A DNA stretch of 14,414 nt from positions 1 to 14,414 of the forward strand of contig DAOLIQ010000081.1 in NCBI GenBank assembly GCA_035328465.1, read 5' to 3'. This DNA is from JADJEI01 sp035328465 (GTDB taxonomy: Bacteria > Bacteroidota > Ignavibacteria > Ignavibacteriales > Ignavibacteriaceae). A program made the translations under genes and the position numbers. Below, in pieces: positions 7,623 through 14,414 of this stretch (within the stretch, counting starts at the first letter, position 1; each line of letters starts with the position of its first letter). The notes beneath the pieces were generated by a model. That model made no database searches and had not been told where the DNA came from. It saw only the letters and a program-made list of their open reading frames with translations.

Positions 7623-8870
7623 TTACACCCACCCGCGCAGTTTGCAGGCTTGCGCTACTCTTGCAACACCCACCACCATTGCCGCTAATCTCGAATGAAC
7701 TTTCTTTTCTTTAATCGCTTCCTGTACAGTATGATAAGCTTTCGTAAGAACCTTGTCCAGCCGTTTATGTATTTGAGATTCTTCCCAGAAATATGAATAG
7801 CTGTCCTGAACCATCTCAAAGTATGAAACAGTAACTCCACCTGCGCTGGCGAGTATATCTGGGATCACGTGTACTTTATTTTTATGCAGAATAATATCAG
7901 CTTCGGGAGTTGTAGGTCCGTTTGCAAGTTCACAAACTATTTTTGCTTTAATACTCCGGGCATTCTTTGCAGTGATTGCATTTTCTAATGCGGCTGGATA
8001 TAGTACCTCAACATCAAGTTCAAGAAGAGCACCGTGAGGAATTTTTTTGACTCCCGGGTAATCTGCTATAGACCCATTTTTTAATTTAAAAGTAACGAGA
8101 TCTTTAGGGTCAAATCCCTTGCTGTTATAAATTGCACCGCGCGAATCGCTGACAGCAACCAATTTACCTCCCCCAAGCATTTCCTGGTGAAGAAGTGCTG
8201 CACGCTGTCCAGCATTTCCAAAACCTTGAATTGCATAGTTCTTAGTTGGATCAAAACCCAATACCTTGCAAGCTTCTCGAACAGAGATAACGCCGCCGCG
8301 TGCAGTAGCATCTCTTCTGCCTTCTGTTCCACCGACCTGCTGGGGTTTATCTGTGAATGCACCTGGCTGATGACTGTTGATTATCGTTTCGTATTCGTCC
8401 ATCATCCAGGACATTGTTTGCGGATTTGTATAAACATCTGGAGCGGGAATATCCCTATCTACACCTATTAAAGGTGCAACTGCTCTGATATATTCACGAG
8501 AGAGGTTTTCTAATTCTCGTTCAGACATTGACTTTGGGTCGCAGCAAACTCCTCCTTTACCTCCTCCAAGCGGGATATCCACAACTGCGGTTTTCCAAGT
8601 CATCCAGCATGCAAGAGCCCGAATTGTGTCCACTGTTTCTTCCGGGTGAAAACGAATACCCCCCTTAGCAGGTCCGCGTGCAAAGTTGTATTGTATCCGG
8701 TAAGCCTGAAAGATTTTTTTCTTACCGTTATCCATTTGAACATGCAAAGTAAATGCATATTCCCTTTGCGGGACACTCAATAGTTCAATCGTTGCTTTAT
8801 CAAGATTAAGAAGCTTCGCTGCCTCTTGCATTTGCTGCTGCGCGACTTTAAAAGAATTATAAGATTGCAT
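7623..8870 (-). CDS. gdhA: Glutamate dehydrogenase (Glu/Leu/Phe/Val family)
   Basis: A cytoplasmic hexameric-type enzyme interconverting glutamate and 2-oxoglutarate plus ammonium with NAD(P). Numbered from Met at 8870 (415 residues, the normal length), the substrate-pocket residues are Lys69 in GPAKGGIR, Lys93 in TWKTAVV, catalytic Lys105 in PLGGGKGG and Asp145 in IPAPDVYTN. The GGTEGRRDATARGG loop (180-193) and the Rossmann motif GFGNAG (216-221) follow, with ELANGPTTPEAD near 314-325. I cannot decide cofactor preference. The frame is open further upstream to 8990, but those 40 codons overlap the zinc-ribbon gene and do not resemble the family, while GGGAG lies five bases before ATG 8870. 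It is third in the operon, one base after the zinc-ribbon stop, which suggests translational coupling. Other family symbols (gudB, rocG, gluD) would fit equally. Confidence 0.93.
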   Translation of the reverse strand: MQSYNSFKVAQQQMQEAAKLLNLDKATIELLSVPQREYAFTLHVQMDNGKKKIFQAYRIQYNFARGPAKGGIRFHPEETVDTIRALACWMTWKTAVVDIPLGGGKGGVCCDPKSMSERELENLSREYIRAVAPLIGVDRDIPAPDVYTNPQTMSWMMDEYETIINSHQPGAFTDKPQQVGGTEGRRDATARGGVISVREACKVLGFDPTKNYAIQGFGNAGQRAALLHQEMLGGGKLVAVSDSRGAIYNSKGFDPKDLVTFKLKNGSIADYPGVKKIPHGALLELDVEVLYPAALENAITAKNARSIKAKIVCELANGPTTPEADIILHKNKVHVIPDILASAGGVTVSYFEMVQDSYSYFWEESQIHKRLDKVLTKAYHTVQEAIKEKKVHSRLAAMVVGVARVAQACKLRGWV

Positions 8871-8871
8871 A

Positions 8872-9081
8872 TTAACTCCCTTGATCTTTCTTTTTTTCAA
8901 TGTCTGGTTTGTTTTGATTTTCAATATCTTCACGTACATCAAGTATGATTCGATACCAGCAATTCTTGCATACAAGTGCACGATCCACACTTAAAAGCAC
9001 CTGCTGCCATGGAGTAAGTTTGTGTCCGCAATGGGGGCAGGAATCAAACACCTTTGAACTATCTGATTTATTTTCAATCAA
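8872..9081 (-). CDS. Small zinc-ribbon protein, TTG start
   Basis: A 69-residue soluble protein with two CxxC pairs, CPHC at 15-18 and CKNC at 38-41, the spacing of a zinc ribbon. The C-terminal third is charged (E, D, K, N) and probably disordered. The start codon is TTG (9081-9079), supported by GGAGG at 9092-9088 with six bases between. That site and the first eight bases of the gene lie within the end of the upstream receiver/ATP-grasp gene. I do not recognise a named family. A regulatory or scaffold role for its two neighbours is a guess based only on conserved-looking, tight packing between them. Confidence 0.72.
   Translation of the reverse strand: MIENKSDSSKVFDSCPHCGHKLTPWQQVLLSVDRALVCKNCWYRIILDVREDIENQNKPDIEKKKDQGS
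8876..8880 (-). promoter_or_regulatory. Ribosome binding site fixing the GDH start
   Basis: GGGAG on the - strand ends five bases before ATG 8870-8868. It lies inside the last codons of the zinc-ribbon gene, whose TAA stop is at 8874-8872. This decides for the short glutamate dehydrogenase start and supports coupled translation. Confidence 0.8.
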
Positions 9082-12000
9082 CTTTTTCCTCCGGTTTTAA
9101 AATTATTCCTCTATTATTTTGACCATTCATTTTAACAGTAATCGGGTTCTTAAACCTTAAGTGGCGCGTAAAAGTTTTTGCTTCATAAATTTTCTGACCT
9201 AACAGCCAATCCCAATCTATAAATGCATTTTCATAGCTTGTGTTCACTGTAAAATATCCGATCATGAAAGAAGTGATATTCTGAAAGAAATGAGAACCTT
9301 GCGAAGGTTCAACCGACATTTCCTTAAAACTGCTTTCAACTATGGCGCGTGCCCCTGCAATTTGTTCCCAGCCTACAGGTATTCCAAGCCACGGATCATT
9401 TGATCCCCATCTGCCTACCCCTATCAGAATGTACGGACGAGTTTCAGTTATTAGTTTGCTGTTAAATGCACTTACCTCTGCAGCAACTTCCCGGCTTTTA
9501 CTTCTATCAAATAAATGATAGTCAACAAAAACTATATCATAAATATCATTTAACAACCCATTACCTAAAACCTGATTGCTGTAACAAATAATTTTTTCTT
9601 TCTGCAAATCGTTAATCTCAAGTTGTTCAACTTCATGTTGAATAACAAGCGGACGCATTTGAAGTATCCCGAATTCCTTTTTTTTCTTCCCGGGCGGATT
9701 CATATTTACAGCGAACTCGATTTCCACCGGCGTACCCATTCCCCATGTTCCCATGTCAAGAAGTAATTCTATGATTTGAGGAAGGGGGAATAGATTGTTC
9801 CTTAAAATTGGTCCAAATGTAACAAGCCGCGGGCCTGACCTTGATAAGCCATCGTAGATAGCGTCATTATTAACAAGGTAAGTTGAACCTACGTGATTTA
9901 GTGTGCCATCCTTTTCAGCGGTTTCAAGTTCATATTCTTCTACAAGCATATCGTGGGTCACATCGCCAAAGTTAGCAGTTTGATCTAATCGCAGGGCATA
10001 GAATTTTCTTTGACTGTTATTGAATGATTCCTTTATTGAATGAAACTGAATTAAGTCTGCAGGATATTTAGGGCAGAAGCGAACTGTATTTCCCCCCTCC
10101 ACAACTACTTTTCCTAAACCAAGTGCAGCCGAGACAATCCCATCGGTAGATTTTTGGGGTGACAGCGGATAAAAATTATATGACTTTGCCACCCCTGAAA
10201 AATCAGGATAGAATCGGTTATCGAAAGTTCTGCCAACTGTTTTTTGAATGATCACCGCCATCTTTTCTTCTTCAAGCCGATAGGAAGTTACTTTTATGTA
10301 ATCTTTTGCACTTCGATAAAATGTTGAAGCATAAACTCTTTTTACTGTCATCAGCAGATCGTTCAATCTTACCAGGGGGTTTGAATGATTATTCGGAATC
10401 ATGTAAGTCTCATAAACTCCTGCGAACGGATGATATTGCGAATCTTCCAGCAAGCTTGATGACCTTACAGCGAGCGGCGAATGAACTAAATCAAGAAATG
10501 CCATCAGCTCTGCAATAATATCTTCGGGAAATTTTTCTGCAGCAAGAAACCGGTGTGTTATTTCTTCATCATTGCTGCAGTTAAGAGCAAATTCTCTTAG
10601 ATTATTTTCATCCAGGAACTGATCGAAAACATTTGTAGCTATAACAACAGCGGGCGGAACTGAAACGATAACATCTTTAAATTGATCTCGCACATTATAA
10701 TTGTTAATCAAAGTGTTCACAAATCCAAGTCCGCGCGCCTTACCGCCAAGCGAACCCTGACCGATCCTCGCAAAACTCGAGTCGGGATCAAATATTTCCT
10801 TTTTGAAATCAGTTATTATTCCCCGCTGCCTTAATTGACGGTATGTGTGCAGCGCGCGAATTAAATCCTGCCTTAAGGCTTCATCATTCGGGTAGTCTGA
10901 AACTTTCCGAGGACGCAATTGATATGCTAACCAGAATTCCGTGCGTGCTTTCAGCCAGTTTGAAAAATGATTGCGTGCTCCATGGAATAGAATACTTTCC
11001 TTTGGTACAACTTTTAACTGATCTTCAAGACTTTTAAGATCATTTGCTCTGCCAACTTCAACCCCTTCCGGTGTTCGAAATATAAAATCACCAAAACTGA
11101 AGTGATTATTCATGAACATTCTCAACTCGTTCAGAAGGGTGGGGGATTCCTTTAAGATAAATGAAGCACCAACTTTTTGTGCATCACTTGCATTATCGGG
11201 ATTATTGGAAGAGAGTAAAATGGGAATGTCCGGATGCTCTGTTTTAACATTACGTGCAAAATCAATCCCTGCTTTGGGATCCTGCTTCCCGTTTCTGGGA
11301 AAATCAATATCGGAAATTACACCAAGCACTAGCTCTTTGTAATTTTCAAACGCTGTCCATGCTTCTTCATAGTTAGAACATAAAAGAATTTTCGGACGGG
11401 CGCGCATTCGCAAAAATTTGTGAGTGAGATTTATTCCCTCCGAGATGAGTCTTTGCGATTGATTAAGTATCTCCGTATAAATAATAGGAAGATAAGATGA
11501 ATAGTACCTCACATTATCTTCAATAAAAATTATCACCTGCACGCCGACAATTTTTGTGTCATGCTCAACATTCATTCTGTCTTCAAAAAATTTTATCATT
11601 GCAATGATGATCCTGAAATCACCCTGCCAGATAAAAATTTTATCGAACACTTCCACTTCGGGATTAAGCAGCAGATATTTCAATTCTTTATTGTCGTGGG
11701 CAAGAAGCACAACGGGAATATTAAGCCCGGACTTTTTTACCTTCTTGGCAAAGCTTAGTGCGTGCATATCTTCGATATGGAGGGTGGTGATAATAAGATC
11801 AAACCTGTGCTCTTCTTTTGCAAGTGCTATTGCATCATTGCCGCTGGATACGCGTGTAAGTTCGGGGGAGTGGCTGAGGCTTAATCCCTGGTATTCATTG
11901 CGGATAAGCTCGTAGAGCCTGCCGTCTTCTTCAAAGAGATAAAGATCATACAAACTTGAAACGAGAAGTATATCACGAATCCTGAGGCGCATTAGATTCT

Positions 12001-12085
12001 GGAAACCCTGGAAGCGGTTGCCATAACCATGCTCAACGAAGAAATCATCAAAACTTATTTTAGGATCGAGTGTCTGTTCTTCCAT
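9074..12085 (-). CDS. Receiver-like / PEP synthase ATP-grasp fusion protein
   Basis: A 1003-residue soluble protein. Residues ~36-170 and ~229-325 look like two response-regulator receiver folds. The first has Thr101 where the phospho-accepting aspartate should be. The second keeps Asp259 (VISDIDFP) and Lys312 but lacks the usual acidic pair after strand 1. Residues ~440-812 form the ATP-grasp domain of PEP synthase and pyruvate phosphate dikinase: GSLGGKARGLG (Lys449), LAVRSSSLLEDS (Arg541), VIIQKTVGR (611-619), VEIEFAVN (787-794) and LQMRPL. The swivelling phosphohistidine domain and the PEP/pyruvate barrel are absent. In their place is a distinct ~190-residue C-terminal domain with GVGRWGSNDPWLGIPVGW (889-906) and VEPSQGSHFFQN (925-936). 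It is therefore unlikely to make PEP from pyruvate alone, and the true substrate is unknown. It is the first gene of the operon. The ATG has no strong ribosome binding site. Confidence 0.85.
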   Translation of the reverse strand: MEEQTLDPKISFDDFFVEHGYGNRFQGFQNLMRLRIRDILLVSSLYDLYLFEEDGRLYELIRNEYQGLSLSHSPELTRVSSGNDAIALAKEEHRFDLIITTLHIEDMHALSFAKKVKKSGLNIPVVLLAHDNKELKYLLLNPEVEVFDKIFIWQGDFRIIIAMIKFFEDRMNVEHDTKIVGVQVIIFIEDNVRYYSSYLPIIYTEILNQSQRLISEGINLTHKFLRMRARPKILLCSNYEEAWTAFENYKELVLGVISDIDFPRNGKQDPKAGIDFARNVKTEHPDIPILLSSNNPDNASDAQKVGASFILKESPTLLNELRMFMNNHFSFGDFIFRTPEGVEVGRANDLKSLEDQLKVVPKESILFHGARNHFSNWLKARTEFWLAYQLRPRKVSDYPNDEALRQDLIRALHTYRQLRQRGIITDFKKEIFDPDSSFARIGQGSLGGKARGLGFVNTLINNYNVRDQFKDVIVSVPPAVVIATNVFDQFLDENNLREFALNCSNDEEITHRFLAAEKFPEDIIAELMAFLDLVHSPLAVRSSSLLEDSQYHPFAGVYETYMIPNNHSNPLVRLNDLLMTVKRVYASTFYRSAKDYIKVTSYRLEEEKMAVIIQKTVGRTFDNRFYPDFSGVAKSYNFYPLSPQKSTDGIVSAALGLGKVVVEGGNTVRFCPKYPADLIQFHSIKESFNNSQRKFYALRLDQTANFGDVTHDMLVEEYELETAEKDGTLNHVGSTYLVNNDAIYDGLSRSGPRLVTFGPILRNNLFPLPQIIELLLDMGTWGMGTPVEIEFAVNMNPPGKKKKEFGILQMRPLVIQHEVEQLEINDLQKEKIICYSNQVLGNGLLNDIYDIVFVDYHLFDRSKSREVAAEVSAFNSKLITETRPYILIGVGRWGSNDPWLGIPVGWEQIAGARAIVESSFKEMSVEPSQGSHFFQNITSFMIGYFTVNTSYENAFIDWDWLLGQKIYEAKTFTRHLRFKNPITVKMNGQNNRGIILKPEEKVD
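9088..9092 (-). promoter_or_regulatory. Ribosome binding site for the TTG-start gene
   Basis: GGAGG on the - strand lies six bases before TTG 9081-9079. It is strong and embedded in the last codons (Glu-Glu) of the preceding gene, as expected for translational coupling, and it is the main reason to accept the unusual start. Confidence 0.75.
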
Positions 12086-12100
12086 AAAATTCTTTTCAAT

Positions 12101-12115
12101 TTAAGTTTAACTTAA
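12101..12115. repeat. 15-bp palindrome before the ATP-grasp operon
   Basis: TTAAGTT-T-AACTTAA is a perfect inverted repeat with one central base, 16 to 30 bases upstream of the ATG at 12085. It is placed like an operator or leader hairpin. Its AT-only arms except for one G/C pair make chance occurrence possible. Confidence 0.4.
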
Positions 12116-12203
12116 TAGAACAGAGATTTTACAAAGTAAATGAAAAATCACTATGCTTAATTATCAAAAATATTTTATTAAAAGAAAGAGGAAGTAACAA
12201 TAT

Positions 12204-12293
12204 TTAAATGGATTTGGATAATTCCAGCTTAACCCCGTATCCCTTTGGCTGATTGAAAATTACTGTTACAGTTTGGAATGCATTGGTAATCAT
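12204..12293 (-). other. Possible remnant of a coding sequence
   Basis: A 29-codon frame on the - strand from ATG 12293 to TAA 12204 reads like the beta-rich end of a real protein (QTVTVIFNQPKGYGVKLEL) but has no ribosome binding site and is closed by a stop three codons upstream. Just beyond it a neighbouring frame continues as VEETFTPTPPK, as if a frameshift separated two parts. A third frame over 12223-12206 spells NYPNPF, the opening signature of T9SS sorting domains. These readings compete, and none is strong. Confidence 0.2.
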
Positions 12294-12375
12294 AGTTTTA
12301 TTTTAGGTGGAGTTGGAGTGAATGTCTCTTCAACTAAAGATATGAGTTTAATTTAATGTGAGGGAAGATTATATT

Positions 12376-12389
12376 AGGAAAAATTTCCT
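12376..12389. repeat. Palindrome upstream of the methyltransferase
   Basis: AGGAAA-AA-TTTCCT forms an inverted repeat ending about 50 bases before the GTG start, directly before the promoter-like TACTTTTA. Methyltransferases with an N-terminal helix-turn-helix often control their own promoter, so this could be its operator; that is inference. Confidence 0.35.
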
Positions 12390-12438
12390 TACTTTTACAG
12401 CATAGTTAAACCGAACAATATCAATCAAAGTCAAAATA

Positions 12439-14046
12439 GTGTCAAACTTACAACTTAAACTATTTGCCCCGGGTGATTTTTTAACACTTACAGAAGCAAG
12501 TGAATGGGCAGCCGAACATCTTGGTAAAAAGGTTACCAATTCTAATATTTCTTATCTCATCAACTATGGCCGTATTACGAAATATGGTGAAAATGGAACT
12601 GCATACATTTCTAAAAATGAATTAATTGAATATTATAAATCATTTAATGGTAGAAGAGAACACTCATTCAAGAATAAACTTGGTGATGATTTAAACTGGC
12701 AGCTATCTTTTGATGATTATACTGAAGCAGAAACAACAAAGCACGTTCATAGATTACATCCTTACAAAGGTAAGTTTATACCCCAATTGGTGGAATACTT
12801 TCTTGATAATAAAACAGATGATTTCAAAAAAGAAGTGTTTTTTAAAGAAGGAGACATTGTAGTTGACCCTTTCTGTGGAAGCGGAACAACTTTAGTGCAA
12901 GCAAATGAACTTGGCATTAATGCTATTGGAATAGATGTTTCGTTCTTTAATTCATTTATCTCTAATTGCAAGATCGGTGATTATGATTTAGAAGAATTAA
13001 AAAAGGAAACATCAATAATTACACTTGAGTTAAAAAAGTTTTTACTAAATAAAAGCACAATACAATTTGAAGAAAAGTTATTACAAGAATTAAATGTTTT
13101 TAATAATAATTATTTTCCAAACCCCGAGTATAAGAGAAAAGTCCTGAGGGGTGAGATTAACGAACAAAAATATGGATTGGAAAAAGAGAAAGAATTTTCA
13201 CCCTCTTTTCAAAATTTAGTAAAGCATTATGATATTGAGCTAAGACAAGAAAAGAATGAAACTTTTTTAGATAGATGGTATTCAAAGCATGTAAGGGAAG
13301 AAATTGATTTTGTTTATGCAAAAATCAAGCGATTAAAGAATACTAAAACAAAAGACATCTTAAAAGTTATTTTAAGTAGAACAATTCGATCTTGCAGAGC
13401 AACTACTCATTCTGACTTAGCGACCTTGTTAGAACCAATAACTGAGACCTATTACTGCCATAAACATGGAAAAATATGCAAACCACTCTTTTCAATTTTG
13501 AAATGGTGGGAAACCTATACCAAAGATACTATTGAGAGGATTGCTGATTTTAACACGCTCAGAACAGAGACAAAACAACTTTGCATAACTGGTGATAGTC
13601 GTGAAGTGGAGCTAGCTGAGGAAGTAAAAAAGATTGATAAAAAATTTGCAAGACAAATAAAGAAACAAAAAATCAAAGGAATCTTTTCAAGTCCGCCTTA
13701 TGTTGGATTGATTGATTACCACGAACAACACGCTTATGCTTATGATTTATTTGGGTTTAAAAGAAGAGATAATTTAGAAATAGGACCTTTATTTAAGGGC
13801 AGAGGTAAAGATGCAAGAGAATCTTATGTTGAAGGAATTGCAAAAGTTTTGTTGAATATGAAAAAATATTTTGCTGAAGACTACAACGTGTTACTTGTTG
13901 CTAATGATAAAAACAATCTGTATCCAATCATTGCAGAAAAAGCAGGAATGAAAATTGTAAACCAATTCAAACGCCCGGTTTTAAACAGAACGGAAAAGGA
14001 TAAGGGAGCTTATTCAGAAATAATTTTTCATTTAAAAGAAAAATAG
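12439..14046 (+). CDS. DNA methyltransferase with N-terminal helix-turn-helix
   Basis: An amino-methyltransferase of 535 residues using S-adenosylmethionine. Residues ~13-66 (LTLTEASEWAAEHLGK ... AYISKNELIEYY) resemble a MerR/excisionase-like winged helix-turn-helix. Motif X-like HPYKGKF is at 107-113, the SAM-binding motif I DPFCGSGTT at 143-151, and motif II Asp166 in GIDVS. The catalytic motif IV is SSPPY at 417-421, the form common in N4-cytosine enzymes. Between motifs I and IV lie ~265 residues that probably contain target recognition, including CHKHGKIC (340-347), a possible metal site. The order X-I-recognition-IV is that of the alpha group. The start is GTG with no Shine-Dalgarno; no ATG lies between it and the in-frame stop at 12403. 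The gene is AT-rich and favours AGA for arginine, unlike its left neighbours, which suggests transfer. An AIPR gene follows after seven bases. Confidence 0.85.
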   Translation: MSNLQLKLFAPGDFLTLTEASEWAAEHLGKKVTNSNISYLINYGRITKYGENGTAYISKNELIEYYKSFNGRREHSFKNKLGDDLNWQLSFDDYTEAETTKHVHRLHPYKGKFIPQLVEYFLDNKTDDFKKEVFFKEGDIVVDPFCGSGTTLVQANELGINAIGIDVSFFNSFISNCKIGDYDLEELKKETSIITLELKKFLLNKSTIQFEEKLLQELNVFNNNYFPNPEYKRKVLRGEINEQKYGLEKEKEFSPSFQNLVKHYDIELRQEKNETFLDRWYSKHVREEIDFVYAKIKRLKNTKTKDILKVILSRTIRSCRATTHSDLATLLEPITETYYCHKHGKICKPLFSILKWWETYTKDTIERIADFNTLRTETKQLCITGDSREVELAEEVKKIDKKFARQIKKQKIKGIFSSPPYVGLIDYHEQHAYAYDLFGFKRRDNLEIGPLFKGRGKDARESYVEGIAKVLLNMKKYFAEDYNVLLVANDKNNLYPIIAEKAGMKIVNQFKRPVLNRTEKDKGAYSEIIFHLKEK

Positions 14047-14053
14047 AAATAAA

Positions 14054-14414
14054 ATGGAACAAAAATTTAATTATGGATTAAATTCAAAGCTAAATGTATT
14101 TGCACAAAAATTTGGGATAGATAGAAATACAGTACCTGTTGAAGATTTTTTTGAAGCCTTCTCAAATTATGTAATTATTTCTAATCTCTTAGAAGAAGAC
14201 TTTGAAAGTGTAAATAAAATATCTACTGGTAAATCAAAAGGCATTGATGGTATAGGGATAATTATTAATAATAAGCTTATAACAGCTGAATCTGACCTAG
14301 CTAAAATTGGAGAAAATGAAAAGCTTCACATGAATTTTTGTTTTATCCAGTCTACTACCCTAGGTAGTTTTGACAATAAAAAATTTCAATCATTTATTGA
14401 TGAAGTTGTTAATT
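14054..14414 (+). CDS. AIPR-family abortive infection protein (N-terminus, partial)
   Basis: The first 120 codons are visible; the gene runs off the window. The sequence fits the start of AIPR proteins, a family tied to abortive infection and phage resistance: an FFEAFSNYVIIS helix (32-43), then ISTGKSKGIDGIGIIINN (56-73), then a strand MNFCFIQSTT (93-102) and GSFDNKKFQSFID. In the relatives I know, the last strand reads like FIQAKTS, so Asp65 and Gln-x-Lys resemble a PD-(D/E)xK nuclease core. Here the lysine position is Thr101. It follows the methyltransferase stop by seven bases, with no Shine-Dalgarno, and must be co-transcribed. It may be the effector or restriction half of a defence system; the recognition of the family is from memory of its pattern. 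Confidence 0.72.
   Translation, partial: MEQKFNYGLNSKLNVFAQKFGIDRNTVPVEDFFEAFSNYVIISNLLEEDFESVNKISTGKSKGIDGIGIIINNKLITAESDLAKIGENEKLHMNFCFIQSTTLGSFDNKKFQSFIDEVVN

Larger units (their letters stand above)
12086..12438. other. 353-bp spacer between divergent genes
   Basis: AT-rich spacer that should hold the promoters of the receiver/ATP-grasp operon (- strand) and of the methyltransferase (+ strand). I see two short palindromes (12101-12115 and 12376-12389). Degenerate TAnnTTTG-like strings occur on the - strand at 12139-12132 (TTACTTTG) and on the + strand at 12390-12397 (TACTTTTA), neither with a well-placed -33 element. A possible protein-coding relic lies at 12204-12293. No tRNA, integrase, direct-repeat pair or terminator is evident. 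Confidence 0.6.

Noticed and set aside
11556..11915. A 119-codon open frame on the + strand opposite the receiver/ATP-grasp gene
   Set aside because: It is fully inside a well-supported gene, rich in serine as antisense frames often are, and shows no domain or ribosome site.
1..14414. CRISPR array, tRNA, rRNA or insertion sequence
   Set aside because: No regularly spaced repeats, cloverleaf-like sequence, rRNA signature or transposase frame was seen on either strand by eye.

Overview
The window looks like a chromosomal segment from a low-GC member of the Bacteroidota/Chlorobi (FCB) group, most like an Ignavibacteria relative. The reasons are a C-terminal type IX secretion (T9SS) sorting tail at the left edge, a YpdA-type bacillithiol-system reductase beside a DhnA/FbaB-type class I aldolase, a receiver/PEP-synthase-like ATP-grasp protein of a kind I associate with this group, and one TAnnTTTG promoter-like site. 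The assignment rests on protein content only; there is no rRNA or tRNA here.

Left end (1-2000, + strand): the last 41 codons of a T9SS-secreted protein, an AT-rich spacer with two small tandem repeats, then a 553-residue secreted protein of unknown function. Its last ~30 codons are GC-rich and unlike the rest, and it has no sorting tail, so the gene looks broken or chimeric at its 3' end.

Housekeeping block (2040-5640): fbaB (glycolysis/gluconeogenesis) with its own terminator, ypdA (thiol redox), and a small exported protein with a strong terminator, all on the - strand. A divergent HAD phosphatase gene on the + strand follows.

Operon (12085 down to 5654, - strand): a 1003-residue receiver/ATP-grasp protein, a 69-residue zinc-ribbon protein starting at TTG, glutamate dehydrogenase, and a KefB-like K+/H+ antiporter with an RCK domain. 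Junctions are an 8-nt overlap, a 1-nt gap and a 13-nt gap, so the four are probably co-transcribed and partly translationally coupled. Glutamate and potassium are linked osmolytes, and the first gene looks like a signalling or catalytic partner for glutamate metabolism. The glutamate dehydrogenase start belongs at 8870; the longer open frame is an artefact overlapping the zinc-ribbon gene.

Right end (12086-14414, + strand): a 353-bp spacer with two short palindromes and a possible gene relic, then an AT-rich pair: a DNA methyltransferase with an N-terminal helix-turn-helix and the start of an AIPR (abortive infection phage resistance) family protein, cut by the window edge. This pair is the most likely mobile or defence system here. 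The AIPR copy has threonine where I expect the lysine of a nuclease-like Q-x-K motif.
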